A DNA stretch of 64,000 nt, taken from the NCBI GenBank assembly GCA_032716605.1, contig CM064495.1:47655940-47719939 (forward strand), in the 5' to 3' direction. A program made the translations under genes and the position numbers. This document shows, piece by piece, positions 35,924 to 47,666 of the stretch (within the stretch, counting starts at the first letter, position 1; each line of letters begins with the position of its first letter). The notes below the pieces were generated by a model that worked only from the letters and a program-made list of their open reading frames with translations, did not search any database and was not told the DNA's origin. The DNA comes from Paralithodes platypus (taxonomy: Eukaryota; Arthropoda; Malacostraca; Decapoda; Lithodidae).

Positions 35924-36306
35924 TTAAGGGAGCCCACCTCGTTTTTTTCTCTTCTTCTCCCTCTCTCTTTGGCTTGTATCCATTCGGCCCCATTCAGCCT
36001 ACTATTTTAAGACGTTTACCTCCATCCAGGTGTCAACATTTTCCTGGCGAGCGGTAGCGAGCCAGCATATATATATTTTTGCTTTGACAGCAAGCTAAAT
36101 TTGTATATTTTTCGATAGAACAATTTCTCCGGCGAAGCCGGATTTCTCCATACAATGCTGGCTCGCTATCGCTCGCCAGGAAGAAATCGACACCTGGATG
36201 GGGATAAAAGTCTTAAAACAGTTGGCTGAATTTGGCCTAATGGATACAAGCCAGGGAAAGAGAGAAAAGGAGAGAAAGATTAAAAAAAGCCGGTTACCTC
36301 CCTTAA
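35924..36306 (-). mobile_element. TTAA fold-back element, family A
   Basis: TTAAGGGAGCCCACCTCG to CGGTTACCTCCCTTAA, 383 bp; a well-preserved type copy. Confidence 0.93.
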
Positions 36307-37366
36307 GCGGGGTGGAAGGTAGGAGGAAGAGGAACTAGGATAAAAAGGGAGCACAATAGACAATAAAGAATCAACAGAGAGAGACCAACTAACTAAGAGC
36401 AGACAGCACCAGTATAATAAGGATCCTCCCTAGGCCTTATTAATCATCCCTAATTATGGTCTTAAGAGGCGTTGCTGAGAGGGGTGTGTGTGTGTGTGTG
36501 TGTACTGTATGTGTAGGGAGTGGGGTGAAGGGTAGGGGGATGAAGGATAGAGGAATTGGTGATGGGGGGGGGGGGGAGTGAAGGGTGTGGGGATTGGTGA
36601 GGGGGGGGGGGAGGGGTTGTTGTTGTTGTTGTTCCTCAGGCTGTCTGGCCGAACAGCCCAAAGGTCTCGAGCAAGGCCATAAACGAGCGCCCCCACAAAA
36701 CCCTCCCTGCTTACCACTAACATAGCCCGGGTGACCGAAGCCACTCCAAGGCAGGGAGCTGAGGAGGGTGCGGAAACTCCCGGGAAACCAAAGCCCCACC
36801 CAAGGCCCTGTGCCACTCAGCAATTATGAAGGGGAAAGTGAGGGGCAAGGGGAAAATGTGACGCTTTGGCTCCCAATCTTGGCAGTAGGGAGGTCAATCC
36901 ACGGAAAAGACGCCGTCACTTGAGATCTAGAAGATATATAAGTAAAAGGAACAGTCAGAGTAAGCTATGGGTATGGCAGAGATCGCTCAGCTCTCACTCT
37001 GATAGACCAGAACCCAATCCTCTCAGCATCAGCTAGGAAAGGCCCTAGAAAGCCGCCTTTGGTGGGGGGGATAGCTCCCCTATTTCAACTCCTTTCGGGG
37101 TTGGGCACCCGCCCAATTGGGGATTGGTGAGAGGGAGGGAGAGTGAAATAAGAAGGAGTGGTAGTAGTGAAGTGGGGAAGGGCGGTGATGGATTGGGTGT
37201 GTGAATAGTTGGTGAAAGGTGAGAATAAAAGGACCTATGGCGAAAATGACACAATCGACAATACGAAGTCACCCACAGAGCACCAGAGGCCAGATAATTA
37301 TACGAGGACACGAGGCCCTAACAAGCATGCCTCATCAGGACCTAGTGATCATCGCTAATTAGGTCA
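36307..37366. other. G-rich and GC-rich unassigned sequence, possible retroposon piece
   Basis: (GT)n at 36483-36504, G-runs to 36615, then (TTG)n at 36617-36631. Read on the minus strand this is an AGCCTGAGGAACAACAACAA tail behind about 200 bp of GC-rich sequence (to about 36830), suggesting a SINE or LINE 3' end with an (AAC)n tail. Between 36840 and 37366 nothing is recognised. Confidence 0.45.
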
Positions 37367-37581
37367 TTAACCCTTCCAAGATCCAATACGCATTTCCTCT
37401 CTGTTTTCGGGCTATTATTAGACGATTTTCTTCTTCTTAGAAAGGGTATATGGAATCCAGAGGGTGAATGGAGATAGTCTTTACCCTTATAAATCCCACA
37501 GATCCTTCGTAAGCTGTAGTAAATCGTCTAATGAGAGCCAGAATAAGCTGTCATAATGCGTCACAATCTTCAAAGGGTTAA
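37367..37581. mobile_element. TTAA fold-back element, family D
   Basis: TTAACCCTTCCAAGATCCAA to CACAATCTTCAAAGGGTTAA, 215 bp. Confidence 0.9.
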
Positions 37582-37941
37582 TAGGTGCTGGGAGCGGGAT
37601 GGAATGGGGGGGGGGGAAGGGGGAGAAGAGGAGAGGTGCTGGGAGGTATGAACAAATAAGTGGAATGACTTGGGGAGGAGACGAGAGAGTGGGTTAGGTG
37701 TACATAGGTGGACTTGGTGGGAGTGGAATGATTGAGGGGGTGCTGTGGGGTTAGTGGAAGGGGGTGGAATGTAGGGGGAAGGATCTTGGGTGAAGAGTGG
37801 GTTGGGAGAGTAAAGGAATGAAAGGCAGTGCAGTGGGATAAATGTGGAGGGTGGAGCGGAAGTGGAGGGGAATGGAACAGGAGGCTTGACAGGCGAGTGC
37901 AAAAACAATTTGGGAATGAGGAAGTACGGTAAACGGTGGCA
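37582..37941. repeat. G-rich polypurine sequence
   Basis: Irregular GGGTGGAATG, GGGGGAAGG words, G-run at 37607-37616. The Pro/Ser-rich minus-strand ORF is a composition artefact. Confidence 0.6.
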
Positions 37942-38128
37942 TTAATGGAGAGGTAGTCGCTTTTTTCTGGACCCCTTTCTCCCTCTTGTTTAGCATATTA
38001 ACAAATAAATGGGGCGAAAGGTCTTAAAATCACCAAACTAATCGGCCGAACGTCAAACTATGTGAAAACTAATGAGGCTACTCATGAGGGAGATGGGGGA
38101 CCAGAAAAAACGACCCATCTCCCCTTAA
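37942..38128 (-). mobile_element. TTAA fold-back element, family B, internally deleted
   Basis: TTAATGGAGAGGTAGTCGC to CATCTCCCCTTAA, only 187 bp. The whole centre with the GCGAGCG arms and hairpins is gone; both outer regions remain. Confidence 0.8.
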
Positions 38129-39085
38129 GATGTGTAACAAGAGGGATGGAGGAGGAAGGGGTGCTGGGATAGATGTACTGGGGGGGAGGTTGGAGGGGTG
38201 AAGGGAAGAGGGGGAAGCTATGGGTGTAGGAGAGGTGTAAACAGGTGTACTGGGGGAGAGGTTGGAGGGGTGAAGGGAAGAGGGGGAAGCTATGGGTGTA
38301 GGAGAGGTGTAAACAGGTGGAATGGAAGATTATGGGAGGATAGAAGAAGTGCTGGAAAAGTGGAGGGGGGAGGAACTAGAGGGTGGAGGTAGGATGGAAG
38401 GGGATGGCGTGTGGGGGTGATACGTGAGTGAACGCTAAGAAGTGAAATAAAGTGTGGGGTGGGTAAGTGGAAGGTGGGGAGAAAGAGGGACGAGTACAGT
38501 GAATTGGGGAAAATTAGTGACCAGGGTAAACTGTGTGTGTGAGGGGGGGGGGGGGGGGGAAGGAGATGGAGTGGGAGGAGTGAAGGGAGTGATGTGAGTG
38601 GAAGGGAATAGACTAGAGTGTGATAGACGAGGGGAAGATGGGGAACGAGGGACTCCGATAAACAGTGAAAACAAAAAACAAACACACACACACACAAACA
38701 GAGGCCAGCTAACTAGGGGAAGACACCAGGGGAATGAAAATTAAGGAGCCGCTAGTAATCATCGCTAATTAGGTCTTTAAGTGGTGTTGCTGGGAAGGGG
38801 AGGGGGGGGGGGAGGAGGAGAGGGAAGGTGGTAGTGGGAGAAGAGGGCCTTGGGTGGATGAAAAGTGGAAGGTTCGCGGAGGGGTTGGTTGAAGGATTGA
38901 AAATGAGGGGGGGGGGGAGAAGGGAGTGCAAATGGGGAGGGGGTGTGGGAGTTGAGTGGGATGAGTGAACAGGGAATGGACTGGAAGGGATGATGGGAGT
39001 GAGAGGCGAGTGAGAGGGCTGGGTGAGTGGGACTGAAGGTGACAGAATATGGAATGTTGATGAATTATATAGTAAATAATGAATT
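38129..39085. repeat. G-rich sequence with a 76-bp direct duplication
   Basis: GGTTGGAGGGGTGAAGGGAA plus GCTATGGGTGTAGGAGAGGT occurs at about 38188 and 38262. The rest is irregular G-rich DNA with G-runs at 38548-38560, 38806-38813 and 38909-38918. Confidence 0.7.
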
Positions 39086-39300
39086 TTATCCTTTCAAGAT
39101 CCGATACGCATTTCGATTAATGTTTTCTGGATATTATTAGACGATTGTATTAAGATTAGGAAGAGCATATGGAAGTCAGAGGGTTAAATGAGATAGACTT
39201 TACCCATATAATTCCCACAGATCCTTCGTAAACTGTCTAATATCGTTTCATGATAGCCAGAATAATATGTCAAAATGCGTCATGATCCTCAAAGGGTTAA
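39086..39300. mobile_element. TTAA fold-back element, family D
   Basis: Left TTTATCCTTTCAAGATCCGA (degenerate TTAA), right TCATGATCCTCAAAGGGTTAA; 215 bp. Confidence 0.88.
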
Positions 39301-40790
39301 AATAAATGGCATTAGTAAAAGGAGGGGGGGGGGGAGGGTGCCGTGAAACAAATGGTATGAGTGATATTGGAAATCAAGATGGTGGAAGGGTGGGGAGACA
39401 GGACGGAAGAGCAAAGATAAAAAAGGGCTAATAGTATTAAAATAAGGAATTCAAAAGACGACCAGGGGATTGAGAGGAAGGGAATATATTTGACGAGAGG
39501 AAATGGACACATGTTGAAGGACAGACAAGACAAGATAGCAAATAAATAAAGCAAATGGATGGAGGGACACGAGAGCAAATTGGAATGACAAATAAAGGAT
39601 GCCAACTTGTAAAGAATAGTGTGCTTGAGAGAAAAGAAGGGGATGTAATAAGTGGAGTTCGAAAAAAAAATAAAGAAGAGCAAGAAAAGAAGGAATGAAT
39701 GAAACCAAATTAATTGTAATAAAATATAGCAGTTTACACCTTATCAGTTTACACCTTATCAGTTTACACCTTATCAGTTTACGTGTGATTACATTATAAC
39801 GTGTTCTATACCATCTCTACATTTACTAATTAATGTATGTATATTTCATCTCTCATGCATTATGGTGTTCCCCCTCAACTATATTTTGAAACATATCTAA
39901 TTTCCCTATACATATGTTCATGTGTTCCTATTTTTTTCCCAAGCATCTTATATTATATTTTCGTGTTAGCATTTCTTATCATAATCATCCTCCAACCTTT
40001 ATTGTAATTTGTTCCTCCATCACAAAAACTGTCCTTTCTATCTACAGTTTCACACAATTTTTCCCGACATGTTAATCGCAGACTTTCCATATAATCTACT
40101 TGTAACTTCTTCGGTATTGACTTGTCTCTTTCCATTCCCTCCTTATGAGATCTCCTTCCTTTCACCCTCTACAATTATGTGCATGACTAAATTCGAGGTT
40201 ATATTTTTTTCTCTCCACATTGTATCCGTTAATTAATTTCATACTTTGTATTTATTCCTCCTCCATTTCAGTTGCTGCAACCCCTATATACAAAACCCAC
40301 ATATTCGTGTAAAAAAAAATATATATATTTTGTTTTAAATACTCTCCCATTGAATGCCCCTTAAGGTAACACATACTAATTTCCTTCTGCCATCCATTCA
40401 GTCTTTTCCACATAATTTCCACTGGATGTTTTGTTCCTTATTATCCCTCCATTCATTATCCTCCTTTTGTTCAATTCCTTCTAACTCTTTCCTTACAATT
40501 CGTCTACCTCCTGCTATCCCCTTTATTTATGTTTCACTACCCTTTACATTGTCTCATATATACCTTATTTTCCTTCTCACTTAATTCCTCTTACTTCCCT
40601 TCTTCCTCTCTCCTTCCCTTTATCCTACCATTTTCTTTCTGTTTCACTACCCATTATATTATCTCATTCCTATTTTCTTTTCCTTCTCACATAATCCCTC
40701 TTACTTCGCTTCTTCCTCTCTCCTTCCCATTATCCCCCCTTCCTCCTTCCCTCATCCCTCCTTACCCCCCCCCCCCTCCTCCCGACCGAC
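39301..40790. other. Unassigned sequence; 15-bp tandem at 39730-39782; C/T-rich from 40380
   Basis: CAGTTTACACCTTAT is repeated three and a half times. From about 40380 the plus strand becomes strongly pyrimidine-rich (TTCCTTCTC, CCTCTTACTT), with the phrase TCCTCTCTCCTTCCC duplicated (about 40605 and 40712). ORFs here are composition artefacts. Confidence 0.55.
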
Positions 40791-41082
40791 CGACCGACGA
40801 CATCCCGGGCCCCGAGCAAACACGACGGGGCGACAGTGTGTACATAGAACCCACAATTTTCTCCACCTCCCGTCTGTCATCTAGCATTGTTACTGTCAGG
40901 GAGCCCACACCCAACGACACCCAATTACTCCCCCAGATCCCCCCCCCTACACCATCAGCCTGTCACCCTCCACCCTACTCTCACCCAACCCACAACCCAC
41001 TACCCAAGGCCCCCCGGAACCCCACGAGTCACAGGGGCGTTCTTTTCAGCATTTTTTCTCGGCAACTCTTATATGGAAGCTT
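40791..41082 (+). other. Candidate coding-like stretch after a long pyrimidine tract
   Basis: Within a 185-codon frame the part after 40797 reads as non-repetitive protein (DIPGPEQTRRGDSVYIEPTI, FSTSRLSSSIVTVREPTPND, TQLLPQIPPPTPSACHPPPY). It follows a pyrimidine-rich tract of several hundred bases ending in a C-run, as before an animal 3' splice site. AG dinucleotides near 40836 and 40850 could be acceptors. The second half is proline/histidine-rich and less convincing. Not recognised as any family; it may be chance. Confidence 0.22.
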
Positions 41083-41099
41083 CTGAATTCAAGCTTTAC

Positions 41100-41309
41100 A
41101 AGAATTCATCACGATGACGACTTTTTACCTTTGATTCGGGCTAAACTCAGACGATTTTATGCAGCTTAATAAGAACCTATGCTATTCAGAGGGTATATTT
41201 AGATCATATTTACTCTTTTGAATCCCAGAGGTAGATTTTAAGATAAAGAAAATCGTCCACTGGTAACCAAATATGATGAAAATGACGCTATCATGTTGAA
41301 GAGGTTAAA
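41100..41309. mobile_element. TTAA fold-back element, family H, degenerate
   Basis: ATTCATCACGATGACGACTT at the left, GACGCTATCATGTTGAAG then AGGTTAA at the right. Internal CAGACGATTTTATGCAGC and GAAAATCGTCCACTGGTAAC. Confidence 0.65.
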
Positions 41310-41624
41310 ACAATCTTACATAAATATCGGTAACGGCACCGATCAAAATAAAAGAGCCTGAATTATCAACATAAAAAAAATAAATCGAAAGTTGTCGGAA
41401 AATTATCTCATGTGACTGGATCTTTACCGCCACCCCCACACCCCCAGGACAGGAGGAGGGAGGGGGGGGGGGGGAGCTGGAGAGGTGGGGGGGGAGGAAA
41501 TGCTACACTGATGGAGATGTGATAGTAATGAGGATCGCTGCGGTGGGAGGATGGACGGTGCTATTTTTTTATTTGAGGGGAGTGGTGGGTGGTGGTGGTG
41601 GGTTGTTTAATGTGTGTGTGCGTG

Positions 41625-41681
<57 letters not shown>

Positions 41682-41959
41682 TGAAGGCCGTGGTGTTGTT
41701 CTTTGCTTGCCTGTGTGCGTACATGTAATCATTGTATTGTCTGAAGTACAGTTTTCCGTGATAAGAACGGTTTGGTGTACATCATATATGCTGGATTAGA
41801 AGCTTTGTTAGTTCATATGCAGCTGTGTGTTTGTATGTTTGTACAATGTGTGTGTGTGTTTGTGCTCACCAGTTGATAAATTACATTAATAATTTCACCG
41901 TCTGTCAGGTTTTAGAAGATCAAGAATAGAATTATTACACTGAAGGCCTTCATGATAAA
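41310..41959. other. Unassigned sequence with (GT)n at 41608-41680
   Basis: A G-run stretch lies at 41455-41500. No gene; the Cys/Val ORFs are GT repeat translations. Confidence 0.6.
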
Positions 41960-42033
41960 ATAGTAGGCATGTATTCTGTACTATAGTTACTACACCATCC
42001 TGCATCCCAGTCTATGTGTATGATACAGGTAAG

Positions 42034-42102
<69 letters not shown>

Positions 42103-42246
42103 ATAGTGTGTGTGTGTGTGTGTGTGTATGTGTGTGTATGTGTGTGTGTGTGTAGGTATGTATTCTGTACTATAGTTACTACACCATCCTGCATGCCCGT
42201 CTATGTGTATGATACAGGTAAGGTTCTCTCTCTCTCTCTCTGTTTA

Positions 42247-42304
<58 letters not shown>

Positions 42305-42371
42305 GTATATATTCTGTACTATAGTTACTACACCATCGTGCATCCCCGTCTATGTGTATGATACAGGTAAG

Positions 42372-42408
<37 letters not shown>

Positions 42409-42409
42409 A

Positions 42410-42489
<80 letters not shown>

Positions 42490-42490
42490 C
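41960..42490. repeat. Compound satellite: three units each with internal (CT)n and (GT)n
   Basis: The unit order is ATTCTGTACTATAGTTACTA, CACCATCCTGCATCCC, CTATGTGTATGATACAGGTA, AGGTTCTCTCT(CT)n, TTTATAGTGTG(TG)n, GTAGGTATGT. It recurs at about 41972, 42161 and 42309, with CT and GT blocks of different length in each. Confidence 0.93.
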
Positions 42491-42880
42491 TGTGTAGTGT
42501 CTGTGATGATGTGCGTGTGTGTGTTACTCTCTCTCTCTCTCTGTATATATGTGCATGTGTGACTGTATGTATCTATGGGTGAGATTATTTACGTATGTGT
42601 GTATGGGTGTGTGTATAATTATATCTCTGACTATATGTGTGTGTGTGTGTGTATGACTCTGTGTATTAGTGTCTCTGTGTGCCCGTGTGTGAATGAAGTC
42701 GCAGGTGTCATTGGAATGTGCTTATTTCTCCTCCCCCATGTTTGTATAGACGAGAGTGACCCTCCCACACTTGACTTAACAATTTGTCTCCGCTGGCATT
42801 CCTCCGTATACCCTAGGCGTTAACGGCACGTGATTTATTATATTAATTTAGATTTGATTATTGCAGGTATATGTAATTGT
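42491..42880. other. Unassigned GT/TATG-rich sequence
   Basis: Degenerate TGTGTGTATG words decaying from the preceding array, then non-repetitive sequence. No gene. Confidence 0.45.
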
Positions 42881-43610
42881 TTAAGTTTGCTCCCTAGACC
42901 TCTATTATACATATAAAACAAATACAAACACACATCCCAAAGACCCTTCTTCAAGATAAATTTTTACGAAAATTTTTCCGACCGAAGGTACAGTAGGTTC
43001 CTCCTACAATTACAGGCACGAAAAGTCTTTATATTCACAACAAAATTGGGCGAAGTCTTAAAATCGCCAAACTAATGAAGCGAACCTCTTAACGGGAGGT
43101 GGGTCGTTTATCTAGATCCCCCTTTCCTTAATGTTTATCCCCATTAGTTTTGAGATTTTAGACTTAGGACTATGCCCCATTAGTTTGGCGATTTTAAGAC
43201 CATTTGCCTCATTTCTTTGTCAATATTAAGACCTTTCGTGTTATTTAGGTGACGATTGTTTTTCCTTGCGAACGATAGTGAGCCTGTAATTTTGGAAGAA
43301 TCGGCCTTTGGCCGGGACACTTTTCTACCGAAAAATGTACAAATTAATCTAGAAGGGTGATCTAATGAAGTTTTTTAAAGTTTGATGGAGGTCTCGGGAG
43401 GAAACTAAAAATATATGAAATAATATATGAAAATATATGAAATAAAATTTATGAAATAATATATGAAAATATATGAAATAAAATATATGAAATAATATGA
43501 AATATATGAAAATATATGAAATAATCGACCAACAAATAAACCCATCTCCCCTTAAAGTATCAAAGCTAATGGGACTAAACATGGAGAGAAACCAACTACC
43601 TCCCTCTTAT
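42881..43610 (-). mobile_element. TTAA fold-back element, family B (outer copy, split)
   Basis: The left part 42881-43092 begins TTAAGTTTGCTCCCTAGACC and ends GAAGCGAACCTCTTAA. The right part 43552-43610 resumes TTAAAGTATCAAAGCTAATG, GGACTAAACATGGAGAG. In intact copies these are contiguous (GCGAACGTCTTAAAATC). The inner element sits at this internal TTAA. Confidence 0.82.
43089..43555 (+). mobile_element. TTAA fold-back element, family B (inner copy) with tandem expansion
   Basis: TTAACGGGAGGTGGGTCG to CCCATCTCCCCTTAA, 467 bp. Hairpin CGGCC-TTT-GGCCG retained. Near the right end AATATATGAAAT is expanded to about 130 bp (43405-43525). Confidence 0.85.
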
Positions 43611-43787
43611 TTATTTGTCGTCTCCGGTGGAATTCTTCCGTAGTATGCCCTCAGCGTTAACCTGTATTTAGGTGTTTTTTACGCATAGTATCTCGGTCGG
43701 TAGAATTGAACTTCGTTGGGAACCGTGGCGAACATTAGTTGTGTTCGTGTCAGTCTTGAAGTTGTTGTTGTTGTTGATATCTCAGCG

Positions 43788-43914
<127 letters not shown>

Positions 43915-44173
43915 TACAGTAACATAATGTAAACATATTTATTTCCATTATATAATGGTTATTCATACATTGCTTCAACAAATAATGTAGAAACAAGAAT
44001 GTTCATATCAAATTGTACATAGAGATGAGTAAATTTAGAAACATATATTTTAGATAATATCGAATTCTTTTCAATCACAAAACACACTTTATTAAAGAAC
44101 ATAAAATATAGAAGTTACAATATATACCCTAACTTTATATATGGTTATTTAAAAGGGGCTTGTACAGTTAACT

Positions 44174-44546
44174 TTAAGGGGGGTCACCGGTTTTTTTTGT
44201 TTTATCTGAATCTCCTTTTCTCTCTTTCCCTGGCTTGTATCCATTCGGCCCCATTCAGCCAACTGTTTTAAGACGTTTATCCCCATCCAGGTGTCGATTA
44301 TCGCTCGCCAGGATTGTATGGAGACATCTAGCTTCGCCGGAGACATTTTTCTATCGAAAAATGTACAAATTTAGCTTGCTGTCAAAACAAAAAAATATGT
44401 ATGCTGGCTCGCTACCGCTCGCCATGAAAATATTGACACCTGGATGGGGGTAAACGTCTTAAAACAGTAGGCTGAATGGGGCCGAATGGATACAAACCAA
44501 AGAGAGAGGGAGAGAATGAGAACAAAAGCGAAGTGGGTTCCCTTAA
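44174..44546 (+). mobile_element. TTAA fold-back element, family A
   Basis: TTAAGGGGGGTCACCGG to AAGTGGGTTCCCTTAA, 373 bp. One arm of the first central hairpin is mutated (TCTAGCTTCGCCGGA), and part of the left GGCGAGCG arm is deleted. Confidence 0.9.
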
Positions 44547-44699
44547 AGAAGTTGATTGTGTGGGCTTCTTTGACGATTGCTGAGATTGTATTCAATAATT
44601 TTGGTCCCCTTACCTTTCTCGATCTACTTGATCTTTGATATTTGTATCCACAGGAATGCGTGTTATGTACCCTCATGAACCGAGAAAGATACATTGAGT

Positions 44700-44989
44700 T
44701 TAAGGGGAGACAGACCGTTTTCCTGGACCCCCTTCTCCCTAACGTTTAGCCCCACTAGTTTTGAAATTTTAAGACGTTGGTTCCATTAGTTTGGGGATTT
44801 TATGACCTTTCACCCCATCTTTGTCAATATTACTACCCTTCATGCCATTTAGGTGTGGATTTTTTCCTGGCGAGCGATAGCAACCCTGTAATTTTAGGAG
44901 GAAGCTTGATGGAGGTCTAGGGAGGAAACTAAAACAAATATATGAATAAATGAATTAATAGACCAAACAAACGGCCACTGTTCCCTTAA
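44700..44989 (+). mobile_element. TTAA fold-back element, family B2, centre deleted
   Basis: TTAAGGGGAGACAGACCG to CCACTGTTCCCTTAA, 290 bp. After CCTGTAATTTTAGGAGGA the hairpin region is missing and GCTTGATGGAGGTCTAGGGA follows directly. Confidence 0.88.
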
Positions 44990-45130
44990 CATAAGTTTAG
45001 CATATGACCATTGGTATGAAAATAGATTTTAGCTTTTTGCAAAGAAGTGTCTGTTCTCTTCATAAGATAATCATTATAACCACAATGTAGGTATTGTGTA
45101 TCATAAGCATCTTGTATAAAAAGACAATCG

Positions 45131-45520
45131 TTAAGGGAGCCCACCTCGCTTTTTCTCTCTTTCTCTCCCTCTCTCGTTGGCTCGTATCCATTGGGCCCCC
45201 TTCAGCCTACTGCTTTAAGACGTTTACCCCCGTCCAAGTGTCAATAGTTTCCTGGCGAGCGGTAGCGAGCCAGCATATAATACTGTATATTTTTGTTTGG
45301 ACAGCAAGCTAAATTTGTACATTTTTCGTTAGAAAAAATTCTCCGGCGAAGCCGGATTTCTCCATATAATGCTTGCTCGCTTTCGCTCGCCAGGAAGAAA
45401 TCGACACCTGGATGGGGATAAACGTCTTAAAACAGTTGGCTGAATGGGGCTGAATGGATACAAACCAGAGAGAGAGAGAAAAGGAGAGAAAGATAGAAAA
45501 AAGACAGTGACCCCCCCTAA
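45131..45520 (-). mobile_element. TTAA fold-back element, family A
   Basis: TTAAGGGAGCCCACCTCG to CAGTGACCCCCCCTAA, 390 bp; the right TTAA has one change. A (GA)n block starts within 10 bp of its end. Confidence 0.9.
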
Positions 45521-45528
45521 AAATAAGA

Positions 45529-45562
45529 GAGAGAGAGAGAGAGAGAGATTTTGAGAGCGAGC

Positions 45563-45637
<75 letters not shown>

Positions 45638-45640
45638 AGA

Positions 45641-45707
<67 letters not shown>

Positions 45708-45710
45708 GGT
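45529..45710. repeat. (GA)n microsatellite with G-run
   Basis: Interrupted GA (TTTTG, GCGAGCG, GGA interruptions), then 12 G. Confidence 0.95.
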
Positions 45711-46344
45711 AAACTCCATATCCTACATGACTTCACACAATAATACAGTCGCCACTGTATTAAAGTCTTCATTATAAGAAGTAGACACTGCATTAAGGTC
45801 GCTATTTGACATGAAGCATAGTCGATTATATTTCAACTGACGGTAAATTAAATCCCTTGCCAGATAATTTCTCGATACTTAATGGACAAATATGAAATTA
45901 CTATGCTAAGTTTATATATTTAGCGCCATATATCACTTTAAAATCTTCCAAATAACGGAGACATCTTGATAGGAACTTTACAATTTACAGCCAGTTGAAC
46001 AAGAAACTACTCTAGCTACCGTATTAAGATAGCCACGACATAATTACTTGTCACTGCATTAAAATCACAACTGCATTAATCAAGAGCTTAACATTGCCAC
46101 ACAAGTAAATTAATGAATATATCAATAACCAGACCCCGAAAAAATAACCACTGTCCCCTTATAATGTGAAACTAATTTATGCTGGCGACCGTACAAGTTA
46201 GTCTACCAACCTGTCCACCTTGGCACGAACCACAACACGACCCAGGCATGAATCAGCACTCGGCCACACACACTGTTTCCGGAATGTAGGCCCTCCAAGT
46301 CTCTCTAGAAGATGGCCTTCCTGATACTTTGTTTACAAGATCAC
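45711..46344. other. Unassigned AT-rich sequence
   Basis: A family B2-like end fragment (AACCACTGTCCCCTTATA) lies near 46145-46165 without the rest of the element. Otherwise nothing recognised. Confidence 0.4.
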
Positions 46345-46462
46345 AAGGGACTGGGGTTCTCAAAAAGGGGATCCAGTTCTGTCGCTATTCTTGACTTACA
46401 GTGTGCTGGCTAAATAATCCAGAAGGGTTGATAGTCTCTGAAGTCCTATTTTAACTAACTCA
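46345..46462 (+). repeat. Dispersed repeat, family J
   Basis: Second copy of 33197-33325, including CTTACAGTGTGCTGGCTAAA and GAAGGGTTGATAGTCT. Confidence 0.75.
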
Positions 46463-46975
46463 TTTACAAGATGATTAATCCAACGCCAACTGTAACCTAA
46501 ATTAACCTCACCTAATACAGAGTGGCGCAGATTTCGGTTACCCTTTGGCAACCCATACAGTGGCAAAGCTGCCTCTCGATTATTTGTATAGCTAAGCGGT
46601 AGTCTGCGTGAACCGCGTAATGGGTATTTTATTACCGGTATAACAAACAACATTTTCACAACCATAGCATACATTGCCTATTTTACACTACCGGTACCTC
46701 ATGAAACGCAGAATATATATTAAAAGCTACTTTTATTTCAAAGATGCAATACAAATAAACTTATATGAATAATGATGAGTATAAGACAAATTTCGCGCAT
46801 AAATAATTTACTAACTTTTTAATTTAGGTTGGTTGTCTGTTATTTTCCCAAGTTTTCTGCAGTTAAAAATTCATGCACAAAGGTGGAGAACGTGTTTTCT
46901 TATACATATATTTCTAAATTAGTCAGTATCAAGACTGATACTTTTAATATAAATTATCTTCAATACACCGAGAGG
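46463..46975. other. Unassigned sequence
   Basis: The 92-codon minus-strand frame at 46396-46674 overlaps repeat J and has no recognisable motif. No gene called. Confidence 0.4.
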
Positions 46976-47666
46976 GAGAGGGAGTTACAATGAATTACAA
47001 AGAATTAGTTAGTACCTCAGAGACCTTGCGGTCCATTTCGAGGAGATACTCGAAGTGGAAGGAGAGAGACTGTTTAGTGCACTACACTTTTTACAGAGCG
47101 TGCAAAATACTATCTACTCTCTTCTTGAACTGCTCTACTGAAGAACTATTTACAACTTTGGAGGGAAGTTTGTTCCACGTAGAACAGATCTTAAATGTGA
47201 AAAACTTTCCACAGGTACTAGTGCTGAAGCTTTTCAATTCTAATTTCCAGCCATGGTTGCGTGTTGTATTCATATTGAGGCTAAACATTTTGCTATGATC
47301 CACATTGTCAAACCCATTAAGTATTTTAACTCTCTCCGACATATGACGCGATTTTGAGTCTATTAGGGATACTTTAAAGCCTTTGTTACCATCAGGGGTA
47401 TTTATAAACCTTTAGTTTAGTTACTTCAACCTCTGCAGTTGTCTTTGAGTTAGCTGTGGGCAGAAAACTAATTTTGGAGAGGTAATTACAAGACTGAGAG
47501 CACTCTATTTCTTATTGCTAATCTGGCAACCTCTGCGTCATATGAGCGTGAAAGGGTTAAAAACTTCAATGAGCTGACCTCGTAGTCTGCGTGTCTCCAA
47601 CGCGAAGAGATTAAGAACTCTCAACTGGTCCTCATAGCTCATTCTTCTGAGCGATGGAATTAGCTT

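Noticed and set aside
41519..42497. Cys/Val-rich ORFs
   Set aside because: Translations of (GT)n and (CT)n.
42881..43610. One unusually long B element
   Set aside because: The boundaries and orientation show two nested copies instead.
44149..44346. Small ORFs sharing TWMGINVLKQLAEWGRMDTSQ, found at many places (2856, 20004, 21685, 33969, 51656, 53271)
   Set aside because: They look conserved only because they are translations of family A arms; frames are broken differently in each copy and the element is palindromic.
47091..47342. Complete small protein starting MSERVKILNG
   Set aside because: The first residues come from the inserted TTAA element; the rest is the C-terminal remnant of a LINE.
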